From contig CAIVZR010000047.1 of NCBI GenBank assembly GCA_903910445.1, positions 1-32,614 of the forward strand: 32,614 bases of DNA, read 5' to 3'. This DNA comes from an uncultured Bacteroidota bacterium. Its GTDB lineage: Bacteria; Bacteroidota; Bacteroidia; UKL13-3. The position numbers were made by a program, and so were the translations under genes. Under the pieces are notes generated by a model, which had not been told where the DNA came from, made no database searches, and saw nothing but the letters and a program-made list of their open reading frames with translations. Positions 9,404-19,627 of the stretch are shown piece after piece (within the stretch, counting starts at the first letter, position 1; the number at the start of each line of letters is the position of its first letter).

Positions 9404-11797
9404 TTATAATTTAAAGTTAACTGGTACCATCAATTTCACATTAATATTACGACCCATATTAAAAACTCCAGCACGGCCTGTGACGTAGTTTTCGGGTGCA
9501 TATTTGAGTCGGCTCAAGTGCGATTGATACGCCACATCAAAAATATTATTTACCGATACAATGGCACTAAAAAGTAGTTCCCCTTTTTTGTTTTTATAGT
9601 CGGAGCCCAGGGCTGCATTAAATAAGGTATAGCCGGCGGTAGGTGTTTCGGTGGCATCGGCAAGCAATACATGATTTTGTTTCAAGTAAATTTGGGCATT
9701 AATCAAGCCATAAAAATTAACCCAGTTTTTATTGAGCTTTTTTAAGTCGGCCTGCAATTCACTTGTAATGCGAGTAGCCGGAATCATAGGCAGGTAGCGG
9801 CTTTCCTGAGTTTGGTTTTTGTTTATTCCTTGCACATAAGAAAAAGTGTTTTCAAAGTGTAACCAGTCGAAAGGGTGCGGATGCAAATCGATAGATAGCT
9901 CGGCACCATTCAATACCGCATTACCTTGCACAAATTGATAAGTTGGTGTTGGGTTGCTGATATCGCTAATACTATCGCCTCCGAATACACTACTAAGCTT
10001 CCGCAAGAAAATAAAATGTTGAATTTGATTACTGAAAAAAGCCATATCCATCGATACGTGGTCGCTATTATAAATGATTCCCAGGTCGGATTGTAAGGAG
10101 GTTTCGGGAAGTAAGTTTGGATTGCCTAATTCGTAACGAAAGGTGCCTTCGTGTAATCCATTACTGCTTAGCTCCGCCGATTGTGGCGCCCGATATCCGC
10201 GGGCAATATTTGCTTTTACGACCCACTGTTTTTTCAATCGATAGGTTCCTCCAATGCTACCACTATAATTTCCGAAGGATTTGCGGAGTGCACTGAAACG
10301 GTCGATTCCATTGATGGTGAGCGACTCGCTATGATATTGGCGTGTATCGTAACGAATACCACCAGCAAAATTCAATTTATCATTTACCTCTTTTTTTATG
10401 TAGGCAAATGCACCCGCATCAAACTGACCATAAGCAGGAATTAAATATTCGGTACCTAAATTATTATTCTGTTGTTGCATGCCACTGGTGCCAAATGTTA
10501 CTTGCCAATTATTTTTCTCAGGTAAGAAATATTTAATATCGTAGGTGCTTGTAACCAAGGAGAGATGTAATCCAGAGAATGAAGGTGTGGTGATATCCCC
10601 AAACTCTTCCCGCGAATTTTGCTGGGTTGCCAAAAGAATGGAGAGTCGCGAATGGCCAATTATAAAAACATTGTCGAGCGCCAATTTACTATGGGTAATC
10701 GATTGCATTGGTACTTGCAAAAGCCTGCTTTTTAATTCCTGATTGGTAATAATTCCCATGCTAATGGAAGTATCCATCAGTGCCACTTGCTTCACAAATT
10801 TGCCAGTGATGGAATCCCTTTCGCCTTCAATGAGTCCTATATTTTGGTGAAACGCACTGAAGATCAAATGAGAGTACCCCCACTTTTTATTGATTCCAAT
10901 ATTACCATTGAGGTCTTGTTCTTTATAACCCGAATTAAAAACCTTTCCATCATAACGATTGGAATAGTTACCGGCATCTTTCACACTAGCCCGTAGCATC
11001 CAACTGATATTTTCAATATTGCCATTTTGCATAAAGGAAACAGCTGCCAGGTTATTATTCGATTGGTAATTGGTGGTGATGCTTCCACCAATCGTTCCTG
11101 GAGATGGAGCAGGTGCACTGAGGATATTAATTACTCCTGCCATGGCATCGCTGCCATACATTAAGCTGGCTGGGCCTTTCAGTATCTCAATTTTATTGGC
11201 ACTAAACTCATCGATTTCGATGCCGTGTTCATCGCCCCATTGCTGACCTTCCTGCCTGATGCCATCGTTGAGAGTAAGGATTCGGTTGTACCCCAATCCT
11301 CGGATTACAGGCTTGGAGATGCCTGCACCGGTGGTTATTTGAGCAATACCGGGTTTGCTTGTGAGTGCATCGATTAAATTGGTGGAGGTATTTTTGAAGA
11401 GTGCCACCCGATCGATGGTAGTAACGGCCACAGGCATTTTTAATAACTCAGTTGCCTTCGAAACACCAGTAACTACTACCTCTTTGGCTTCAATAACCGT
11501 GGTGCTCAATTCTATATTGACCATAGGTTGTATGCATGGGTTTACTTCCATACTCAAGCTATTATATCCCAATGTTTTTATTTCGACAAGGAATTTACCA
11601 TAGGGTAAATTTTCAATTTTATAATGACCATTGGTATCGGTAACAGCACCCTTTTTCAAGTCGGGTATATTAACGATGGCACCGATGATGGGACTTCGGT
11701 CTTGTTTATCAATAATGGTTCCTGAGAGTGTGCATTGTGCTTGAAGCATATTTGCAATACATACAAGAAGCATCAATAAAATGATTCGTTGTTTCAT
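9404..11797 (-). CDS. ZnuD-like TonB-dependent receptor with CarboxypepD_reg-like domain
   Basis: 797 residues, complete. A signal peptide (ending MLQAQ) is followed by a carboxypeptidase-regulatory-like beta-sandwich (CTLSGTIIDKQDRSPIIGA to about residue 105), a plug domain (EVVVTGVSKATELLKMPVAV, then KPVIRGLGYNRILTLNDG, IEILKGPASLMYGSDAMAGV) and a 22-strand-type barrel ending VPVNFKL. The plug contains GQQWGDEHGIEIDEF, an acidic/His loop that resembles zinc- or copper-type receptors such as ZnuD rather than siderophore receptors (from memory of the family). The gene directly upstream encodes a His/Cys-rich protein, which strengthens the idea of metal uptake across the outer membrane; the metal is inference. 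The gap between the two genes is 53 nt, so they are probably co-transcribed, and a strong terminator follows. Confidence 0.9.
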   Translation of the reverse strand: MKQRIILLMLLVCIANMLQAQCTLSGTIIDKQDRSPIIGAIVNIPDLKKGAVTDTNGHYKIENLPYGKFLVEIKTLGYNSLSMEVNPCIQPMVNIELSTTVIEAKEVVVTGVSKATELLKMPVAVTTIDRVALFKNTSTNLIDALTSKPGIAQITTGAGISKPVIRGLGYNRILTLNDGIRQEGQQWGDEHGIEIDEFSANKIEILKGPASLMYGSDAMAGVINILSAPAPSPGTIGGSITTNYQSNNNLAAVSFMQNGNIENISWMLRASVKDAGNYSNRYDGKVFNSGYKEQDLNGNIGINKKWGYSHLIFSAFHQNIGLIEGERDSITGKFVKQVALMDTSISMGIITNQELKSRLLQVPMQSITHSKLALDNVFIIGHSRLSILLATQQNSREEFGDITTPSFSGLHLSLVTSTYDIKYFLPEKNNWQVTFGTSGMQQQNNNLGTEYLIPAYGQFDAGAFAYIKKEVNDKLNFAGGIRYDTRQYHSESLTINGIDRFSALRKSFGNYSGSIGGTYRLKKQWVVKANIARGYRAPQSAELSSNGLHEGTFRYELGNPNLLPETSLQSDLGIIYNSDHVSMDMAFFSNQIQHFIFLRKLSSVFGGDSISDISNPTPTYQFVQGNAVLNGAELSIDLHPHPFDWLHFENTFSYVQGINKNQTQESRYLPMIPATRITSELQADLKKLNKNWVNFYGLINAQIYLKQNHVLLADATETPTAGYTLFNAALGSDYKNKKGELLFSAIVSVNNIFDVAYQSHLSRLKYAPENYVTGRAGVFNMGRNINVKLMVPVNFKL

Positions 11798-11850
11798 GAC
11801 AAAAAAATTAAATAATAAGAAAAAGCAAGCGCAAGAATGCGATGCGAAAA

Positions 11851-12195
11851 TTAAACCAATAACGAGGTTGTAGCAGGAGGTCCTTTATTAAAAAGTTCCT
11901 GAAGGATGTTTTCCTGAAATGAAAGGGTATTTTGGTATTCGGGCAATGGTGCCGAAAGTTCTATTAATAAGTAGGTGATGGGAGGAGCAGTATGCTCTGA
12001 CGTACAATGATTATCGCATGCAAAGCAATGCGCTGGAGTAGTATGTATATGCGTGTGATGTTCGCATTTATGCTCATCGCTTACGGCCACATTATAAATT
12101 ACATTCTCGCAATGCTCTGATGGGGTGTGAAAATAATCATGTGCAAAGAAATGCTCATGATTGAAATCTTTGGGTAATAAGGCCCACAGATACAA
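11851..12195 (-). CDS. Small His/Cys-rich protein, putative metal-binding partner of the receptor
   Basis: 114 residues from a TTG at 12195, but the frame is open back to a stop at 12268-12270 and the extra residues (RFFRNHIASTFLWLYLWALL) look like a signal peptide or membrane anchor, so the true start is probably upstream, near 12237. No ATG exists in that stretch. The middle about 60 residues carry 13 His and 5 Cys (HCENV, EHKCEHHTHIH, AHCFACDNHC), followed by PP and a LFNKGPP ending. Similar short proteins next to TonB receptors are common in Bacteroidota; the C/H and PP pattern recalls the HYC_CC_PP family, though I cannot confirm membership. Likely role: binding Zn or Cu at the periplasmic or outer face, in an operon with the receptor downstream. 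Function is inference. Confidence 0.7.
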   Translation of the reverse strand: MYLWALLPKDFNHEHFFAHDYFHTPSEHCENVIYNVAVSDEHKCEHHTHIHTTPAHCFACDNHCTSEHTAPPITYLLIELSAPLPEYQNTLSFQENILQELFNKGPPATTSLLV

Positions 12196-12324
12196 CCATA
12201 GAAACGTTGACGCGATATGATTTCTGAAAAATCGGATAGGCGAAATTAATAAAAAGGAAAGAGTCTGCTAATTTCTTATTCAAACCAAGGTATAAATCAC
12301 GGCCTTTGGGTGATGGAATCACAT

Positions 12325-12358
12325 AAAAAAGCCCCAATACGGTAAGATATTGGGGCTT
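12325..12358 (-). terminator. Rho-independent terminator of gyrB
   Basis: 11-bp perfect stem (AAGCCCCAATA at 12329-12339 pairs with 12348-12358), 8-nt loop, followed on the minus strand by six T. It lies 20 nt after the gyrB stop. Confidence 0.88.
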
Positions 12359-12378
12359 AGGAATATCTTTAGTAAAAA

Positions 12379-14370
<1,992 letters not shown>

Positions 14371-14684
14371 CTAAATCGCTCTTTGGGGGTTTATTTTTTA
14401 GCTCACGAAAGTACAAAAAAATGACTGCATTTTGACGCCCTAGGGCTAAGATTTTCCATCTTTTTTCCACATCTTTTGACACGACTAAAACCCTTGATTT
14501 TATTGAGTTTTATCGGGATTGAATGGAAGTGAAAGGGAAATGGAGTTGCTTTTCTCTCCAAATGAGAAAAATGGGGGTCAAAAGAAGGCAATTATTCAAT
14601 CCAATAAACCCGTAAATCGGGAAGAAATAAAAGGTGATTTTAAGCAGCTAATATACTAAAATACAGACGGCACTATGGCGTTGC

Positions 14685-14730
14685 ATAGATGCTATCTATT
14701 AGTATAGAACTATCTTTTGTATAGACTATA
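14685..14730. promoter_or_regulatory. Array of three ATAG-N1-3-CTAT dyads, putative operator
   Basis: ATAG and CTAT half-sites alternate: ATAGATGCTAT at 14685-14695, ATAGAACTAT at 14704-14713, and TATAGACTATA at 14720-14730, with an extra CTAT at 14696. The last dyad sits between the -33 and -7 elements of the pirin promoter, where a bound repressor would block transcription. The half-sites can also be paired as CTAT-N7-ATAG (14710-14724), a spacing like that of DUF24/HxlR-type regulators. The regulator is not in this window. Confidence 0.45.
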
Positions 14731-14743
14731 TGTGGTAGCTTTG
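14716..14743 (+). promoter_or_regulatory. Promoter of the pirin gene
   Basis: TTTG at 14716-14719 and an exact TAGCTTTG at 14736-14743. The spacer is 16 nt, shorter than the usual 19. The ATG follows 27 nt later. Confidence 0.5.
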
Positions 14744-14770
14744 TCACTTCAAAATAATTGGGAGATTTTT

Positions 14771-15646
14771 ATGTTAAAGAAAATTGCATTTGCCTATCAT
14801 GGAACCCACGCTGCCGTTGGCGATTTACAAGTGAAACGCATGTTGCCCAATCGGTATATGCAAACGGTGGGCCCGTTTTTCTTTTTGGATTATTTATTGC
14901 CCAACATGTCGAAACCCAAGCCAGCAGTTGCTCCTACAGGTGATTTTGCTCACCCTCACCGCGGTATTGCCACCTTCACCTATCTATTTAATGGGGAGAT
15001 TTCGCATTACGATAGCAGGGGCAACCGAGGCACTGTAAGTGATGGAGGTGCCCAATGGATGAAGGCAGGCAATGGAATCATTCACGATGAAAATCCTTCA
15101 ATACGTTTTCAGGAAGCTGGTGGATTGATGCATGGCATGCAGTTTTGGATTAACCTACCTGCGATAAACAAAGCAGAGTTACCCGAATATTTAGCGGTAC
15201 AAGTACAGGATTTTCCATCAATAACATTGGCAAATGATGCAGGTCAATTGAAAGTGCTCATTGGTACTTATCATGAGCAAATTTCTCCAATAAAAAGGTT
15301 TAGTGGGCAATTTAATTATCATGTGAAGCTCAATCCAGGTGCTAATTTTAAGCTGCCGGTTGATAAGCAATTTGAATCAGCTCTTTTTATTTCTGATACA
15401 ACTATTGAAGTGAATGGAGCTATACATGGAAATGGGGAATTGCTGGTTTTCGAGATTGAAGGCGATGAAATTAATTTGTTTAATCCAGGTAATCGCCCTG
15501 CAGATATAATAATTTTTGGAGGTGAAGGATATACAGAACCTATTATTGCCGAAGGTCCGTTTGTGATGAATAGTGCCAGCGAAATTGCTGATGCCTATCG
15601 CGATTATAATAATGGAAAATATGGAACGATTGATTATGGTTCGTAA
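14771..15646 (+). CDS. Pirin family protein
   Basis: Bicupin protein of 291 residues from ATG 14771, which has GGAG ten bases upstream; the open frame extends to TTG 14717 but that lies in the promoter. The N-terminal cupin keeps all four metal ligands of human pirin: His61 and His63 (HPHRGIATFTY), His105 and Glu107 (GNGIIHDENP). The pirin core HGMQFWINLP is also present. Some pirins are quercetin 2,3-dioxygenases, others redox-sensing cofactors; the actual reaction here is unknown, and in bacteria these genes are often induced by electrophile or quinone stress. The operator-like dyads upstream fit stress-type regulation. It ends 14 nt from the convergent VTT protein gene. Confidence 0.92.
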   Translation: MLKKIAFAYHGTHAAVGDLQVKRMLPNRYMQTVGPFFFLDYLLPNMSKPKPAVAPTGDFAHPHRGIATFTYLFNGEISHYDSRGNRGTVSDGGAQWMKAGNGIIHDENPSIRFQEAGGLMHGMQFWINLPAINKAELPEYLAVQVQDFPSITLANDAGQLKVLIGTYHEQISPIKRFSGQFNYHVKLNPGANFKLPVDKQFESALFISDTTIEVNGAIHGNGELLVFEIEGDEINLFNPGNRPADIIIFGGEGYTEPIIAEGPFVMNSASEIADAYRDYNNGKYGTIDYGS

Positions 15647-15660
15647 GGAATAGTTTTGAA

Positions 15661-16254
15661 CTATTTCCAGATACGGAAATTAAGCAAGAACTCTTTTTTT
15701 TGAATTAAGGAACGCCAATCGATAAACAATACGCCACTTAGTAAGATCAATCCCAAGCATAAGCTCGTAACCGATTGCCAAGAGATGGCACCTTTCAATA
15801 AACTTTCAGCATTTAACGTGGCGTATCGTCCAATTGAAACTACAATGGAGTCGCTTATAAATTTACCTACAAAAAACGAAGGTATAATATATATAGGTTT
15901 AATGCGTGCCATGCCAGCAGCAACAAAGAGTGGGGTGGTAGGCATTGGCAATAAGCAGTATGCTAGAATTACCACCTGACTTCTCCATCCTTTTTCTTTT
16001 AGTTTTTTACCTAGGTATTGAACGTCTTCATTTTTGGCAGGCTTAAATATACGCCCTGCGATATACGGAATATATAAGGTGAGCACATAACGTCCCAGGA
16101 TGGAGGCTATAACTCCTATAACAATCACCATCCAGATATTGAGGCCAAACATGATTTGCAAAAACACCATAATGGTGAATGCTGGAGGGAAGGGGAAAGG
16201 AACAACATCAAAAAGAAATGCTCCTAAAAAAACTAATAGATACTGCCACCACAT
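15661..16254 (-). CDS. VTT/DedA-like small integral membrane protein
   Basis: 197 residues, almost entirely membrane-embedded with about five hydrophobic segments: an N-terminal pair separated by the Pro-rich DVVPFPFPP turn, a cytoplasmic loop with basic residues (RIFKPAKNEDVQYLGKKLKE), the re-entrant-like CLLPMPTTPLFVAAGMARI, a GKFISDSIVVSIGRY segment, and a last TM helix. The G-x-P-x-P-T-x-P-L motif resembles the VTT fold of DedA/TMEM41 scramblase-like proteins, so a role in lipid handling or membrane potential maintenance is plausible but unproven. It is transcribed alone and converges on the pirin gene. Confident as a membrane protein, moderately confident for the family. Confidence 0.75.
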   Translation of the reverse strand: MWWQYLLVFLGAFLFDVVPFPFPPAFTIMVFLQIMFGLNIWMVIVIGVIASILGRYVLTLYIPYIAGRIFKPAKNEDVQYLGKKLKEKGWRSQVVILAYCLLPMPTTPLFVAAGMARIKPIYIIPSFFVGKFISDSIVVSIGRYATLNAESLLKGAISWQSVTSLCLGLILLSGVLFIDWRSLIQKKEFLLNFRIWK

Positions 16255-16393
16255 AATATACTTTCGTCAAAATCCGGTTTTATTTGAACCTTGTAAAGAT
16301 GCATTTTTTAAAGTACAAATGTATTGCAGAATTCATTAACATGGATATGATATTCCGCTATTTATTATCATGAAAGAGATGATGATATTTTTT

Positions 16394-16401
16394 TATCTTT
16401 G
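16394..16401 (+). promoter_or_regulatory. -7 promoter element TATCTTTG
   Basis: Exact TAnnTTTG 41 nt before the ATG of the DUF2059 gene; no TTTG at the -33 distance. Confidence 0.4.
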
Positions 16402-16442
16402 ACGGAACTAATTTATTTACTTAACCATTTAAACGCTAGGTC

Positions 16443-16886
16443 ATGAAAAAATTCTTCATCATTCTCCTCCTCTCTCTTTTATCAGTATCATATTCTCAGG
16501 CACAAACCAAGCAAGAATCGATTAAACAACTTTTTAAGCTAATGAAGACGGATTCATTGTATGATAAGATGATGGAATCAATTGTTCCAACAATCATGCA
16601 ACAATCAAGTAAAGATGCGAGCGACCCAGAAGCTGCCGCAACAATGAAAAAGGCCATAGATGCAATGAAACCGATTATGAATAAAATGCTGAATGAGGAT
16701 ATGGTTGCGATATACGACAAGTATTTTACAGAGTCGGAAATCAAAGATTATATCGCTTTTTACAAATCACCTTCGGGTCAAAAATTTGTGAATGTTACTC
16801 CCGCCATGCAAACAGATATTATGAATATCATGATGCAGAAATATATGGGAGAAATACAAAAGGCGGTGATGGATACAATGAAATAG
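16443..16886 (+). CDS. DUF2059 domain-containing secreted protein
   Basis: 147 residues. A strong signal peptide (MKKFFIILLLSLLS, ending YSQAQ) precedes an all-helical domain of about 120 residues with the DUF2059 signature YFTESEIKDYIAFYKSPSGQKF near its C-terminus, here split as EIKDYIAFY and KSPSGQKFV. It is Met-rich (IMNIMMQKYMGEI). Function of the family is unknown; proteins are periplasmic or secreted. It stands 48 nt upstream of the phosphatase gene on the same strand, so they may share a transcript. Family assignment is good; no function can be given. Confidence 0.87.
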   Translation: MKKFFIILLLSLLSVSYSQAQTKQESIKQLFKLMKTDSLYDKMMESIVPTIMQQSSKDASDPEAAATMKKAIDAMKPIMNKMLNEDMVAIYDKYFTESEIKDYIAFYKSPSGQKFVNVTPAMQTDIMNIMMQKYMGEIQKAVMDTMK

Positions 16887-16934
16887 TAATATGCAATTTC
16901 AATCCTATTTCATGTTCAACTTAATCGCTTCTTA

Positions 16935-17600
16935 ATGTCCAGAGTCTTCGCTATTGGCGACCTTCATGGCTGCCGAAACACCTTCGAGCATATACTTACA
17001 GAAGAAATAAAAATAAAGCGTTCGGATAAAATATACTGTCTGGGCGACTATGTTGGCCGTGGCCCCAATGCCAAAGGCGTTATCGATTATATCCTAAAAC
17101 TACGTAAGAAAGGATATGCAATTCATACGCTCAGAGGAAACCATGAAGCCCTTCTGCTCGATGCTGTAAAGGACGCAGAGAAACAAAAATTATGGCTAAG
17201 TAATGGGGGAGAGGCTACATTAGAAAGCTTTGGAATTAAATCGTTGAAGCGGCTCCCCGAAAAATATGAGGAGTTTTTAAAGCGCACAAAATTCTATATC
17301 GCCACTTCTGAAAATGTATTTGTTCATGCAGGTCTTAACTTCTCTATACCCGACCCGTTTACCGATAAGCGCGCCATGCTCTGGACTCGAGAGCCATTAT
17401 TCATATATCATAAAATTCAGCGCCGTATCCTTGTTCACGGACATACCCCAATTTCAATAGCTCAATTGCATAGCCAGCCATCCATTCATAAAATAAATAT
17501 TGATACAGGCTGCGTGTATAAGTCAAGAATAGGTTGTGGGCATCTCACCGCAGTAGAATTGCCGTCAAAAGAATTTATCTCGGTAAGAAATATCGACTAA
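16935..17600 (+). CDS. PPP-type metallophosphoesterase, variant motif
   Basis: 221 residues, cytoplasmic. The phosphoprotein-phosphatase signatures are all visible: GDLHG (8-12, metal ligands Asp and His), GDYVGRG (37-43), RGNHE (67-71) and later VHAG and VHGHTP His ligands. This is the PrpA/PphA and ApaH-like group, which dephosphorylates Ser/Thr phosphoproteins or dinucleoside polyphosphates. The second motif normally reads GDxVDRG; here the Asp is Gly41 (codon GGC at 17055-17057). In PP1 that Asp forms the catalytic dyad with the His of GNHE, so activity may be altered. The metal-bridging Asp38 and phosphate-binding Arg42 remain. It lies 61 nt upstream of the SpoIIM operon and may be its first gene. 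Confidence 0.88.
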   Translation: MSRVFAIGDLHGCRNTFEHILTEEIKIKRSDKIYCLGDYVGRGPNAKGVIDYILKLRKKGYAIHTLRGNHEALLLDAVKDAEKQKLWLSNGGEATLESFGIKSLKRLPEKYEEFLKRTKFYIATSENVFVHAGLNFSIPDPFTDKRAMLWTREPLFIYHKIQRRILVHGHTPISIAQLHSQPSIHKINIDTGCVYKSRIGCGHLTAVELPSKEFISVRNID

Positions 17601-17661
17601 CTAATTTTTCCTTTATTAGAACCTGCTTTGAATTCATCCCTTTCTATTATATTGCAGCCTA

Positions 17662-18615
17662 ATGCGTGAAGCCGTATTTTTAAAACAGAATCAGGAAAAA
17701 TGGGAAGAGCTAGAAAAGCAGCTCAATAACCCTACGGCTAGTGGCGATGAACTTGCCGAACTCTATGTTAAGGTAACCGACGATTTGGCTTATGCCCGAA
17801 CCTTTTACCCCGAAAGTAAATCATTAAGCTATCTTAACGGCCTCGCAGTAAAAATCCATAGTAAGGTATATCGCAATAAAAAAGAGAAAGTGAGCCGAAT
17901 GGTCACCTTCTGGCAATCGGAATTGCCCGTTGTGCTTTACAAACATCGTAAGAAGATGCTCTTCTCTTTCATCGTTTTTTTATTGGCTACTGGCATCGGG
18001 GTGATTAGCGCTGCCAACGATGATCAGTTTGTACGACTCATACTCGGTGATGACTACGTGGATATGACCATCAATAATATCAAGCAAGGGAAGCCACTCG
18101 ATGTGTATGGACAAAGTCACGAAGGGGATATGTTTTTTTATATCGCTTTCAATAATATTCGTGTCTCCTTCTATCAATATATCGGTGGACTCACCGCCGC
18201 TGCGCTTACTTTATGGAATGAAATGAGTAATGCGATCATGCTTGGTGCCTTTCAATATTTCTTTTATAAATATAATGTATTTCAAACATCAGTTCTAACT
18301 ATCTGGATTCATGGAACGCTCGAAATAGCTGCCATTATTATCGCTTGTGGTGCGGGGTTCGTGTTTGGAAGTGGATTGCTTTTCCCTGGCACCTATCGTC
18401 GTGTAGATTCATTCTTGGCTGGTGCAAAAGATGGGGTGAAAATCATTATTGGATTGGTGCCTGTATTTATCGTTGCTGCTTTCTTTGAGAGCTTTGTTAC
18501 AAGGCATTATCAGTTTTTAGGCATCTGGTCATTACTCATTATACTACCTTCTTTAGGCTTCGTTATTTGGTACTTCGCAATAAACCCTTATAAATTTAAA
18601 CATGGCAACAACTAA
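17662..18615 (+). CDS. SpoIIM (stage II sporulation protein M) family membrane protein
   Basis: 317 residues. A soluble helical N-terminal domain (about 1-100, starting MREAVFLKQNQEKWEELEK) precedes a multi-TM domain with the SpoIIM/DUF95 features: a long extracytoplasmic loop after TM1 (NDDQFVRLILGDDYVD), the FFYIAFNNIRVSFYQYIGG segment, and IWIHGTLEIAAIIIACGAGF followed by PGTYRR. In Firmicutes SpoIIM is part of the DMP peptidoglycan-engulfment machine; in this non-sporulating phylum the homologue is a conserved partner of MoxR/DUF58 operons with unknown role. Its 3' end overlaps the next gene by 14 nt, so the operon is tightly coupled. A TATATTG sequence 7 nt before the ATG could be a promoter element. 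Confidence 0.88.
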   Translation: MREAVFLKQNQEKWEELEKQLNNPTASGDELAELYVKVTDDLAYARTFYPESKSLSYLNGLAVKIHSKVYRNKKEKVSRMVTFWQSELPVVLYKHRKKMLFSFIVFLLATGIGVISAANDDQFVRLILGDDYVDMTINNIKQGKPLDVYGQSHEGDMFFYIAFNNIRVSFYQYIGGLTAAALTLWNEMSNAIMLGAFQYFFYKYNVFQTSVLTIWIHGTLEIAAIIIACGAGFVFGSGLLFPGTYRRVDSFLAGAKDGVKIIIGLVPVFIVAAFFESFVTRHYQFLGIWSLLIILPSLGFVIWYFAINPYKFKHGNN

Positions 18616-19627
18616 TAAAAAATATATTGAACTCCGACAGCAGCGCGACTTCGGACAAGTAATTAGTACGAGCTTTGAATTTCTTTTTGCAAATTTTGCA
18701 GGTTTCTTCAAAACAGTTTTCTTAATCACGGGACTCACTTTTGTGTTATCCATTTCTTTGTTTTCATTGTGGTTATATAAATTCATTAATGGGGTATCAG
18801 AAGGTGTACGTGCTACTCGATATGGGCGCCAGAGTTCAAGTGATGCCTTAATGACCATGTTTGGTGGCATGAACTTATTATACTTAATTTTGGGTGGGGT
18901 GGTACTTATTTTTTCACTCATGTTTACCTACCTTACGGTTTATAGCTATATAAAAATATATGTAAATAACCGAAAGCTCATGGATATAAGCATTGGTGAT
19001 GTATGGAATGAAGTGAAAAAGCGATTGCCTAAATACATTGGTGGAGGAATTCTTTTTGTCATCATTGTTACCTTGCTTAATGCGCTAAGCGTTGCTCTCG
19101 ATTCGGTAGGCTTCCTGCAATTTATTATTGGTTTGTTTACAAATGCCTTTATCATTTATACCTACCTCTACTTTTTGGTATTGGTTAATGAGGAGGATGT
19201 ATCAGTGCTAGATGCCTTCGGCCGTTCGTTCTACCTCGTATCGGGGAGATGGTGGTTTACCTTCGGGATATTTTTTGTGCTCTTCTTGCTATGCTATATT
19301 CTTACTTTACTTCTTTCGTTTACAGGTATTTTCATAGGAGGGTTGGTGAGCAACTTTTTTGGATATGCAGTTTCTAAGTATATCACTTTCCTATTGGTTA
19401 TTACAGGAAGCGTTTTGGGTACCATCTATCTTTACATGGTTTTTTGTTTCTTCATCATAAAAAATAGTGTTTTGTATTACAGCTATTCCGAACAAAAAGA
19501 TAGTATTGGTTTGCTCGAAAATATTGAAGCATTGGTAACACAAACTACGCAAGAGCCTTCGCAGGCGGTAAGAACCGAAAGAAGCAATCAACAATTTACG
19601 AATGACGAAACAGAAGAAGAGTTTTAA
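18602..19627 (+). CDS. Six-TM membrane protein of the MoxR/DUF58 operon
   Basis: 341 residues. The N-terminus is soluble (ELRQQRDFGQVISTSFEFL, as seen in DUF4013- or glycerophosphodiesterase-membrane-domain-like proteins), followed by about six hydrophobic segments (near residues 32-55, 95-120, 146-168, 175-200, 215-245, 257-285) and a charged, Gln/Thr-rich cytoplasmic tail ending NDETEEEF. I do not recognise a catalytic motif. It overlaps SpoIIM by 14 nt upstream and the DUF4129 gene by 26 nt downstream, strong evidence for one translational unit. The likely role is as a membrane component of an envelope-associated complex with its neighbours; this is inference from position only. Confidence 0.8.
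   Translation: MATTNKKYIELRQQRDFGQVISTSFEFLFANFAGFFKTVFLITGLTFVLSISLFSLWLYKFINGVSEGVRATRYGRQSSSDALMTMFGGMNLLYLILGGVVLIFSLMFTYLTVYSYIKIYVNNRKLMDISIGDVWNEVKKRLPKYIGGGILFVIIVTLLNALSVALDSVGFLQFIIGLFTNAFIIYTYLYFLVLVNEEDVSVLDAFGRSFYLVSGRWWFTFGIFFVLFLLCYILTLLLSFTGIFIGGLVSNFFGYAVSKYITFLLVITGSVLGTIYLYMVFCFFIIKNSVLYYSYSEQKDSIGLLENIEALVTQTTQEPSQAVRTERSNQQFTNDETEEEF

Noticed and set aside
14550-14570. 7-bp hairpin TTTTCTC/GAGAAAA
   Set aside because: AT-rich and far from any gene end; such stems are expected by chance in this composition.
14403-14591. 62-residue frame in the gyrB-pirin gap
   Set aside because: Low complexity, no start signal, no resemblance to a family; it would begin inside AT-rich DNA with no promoter.
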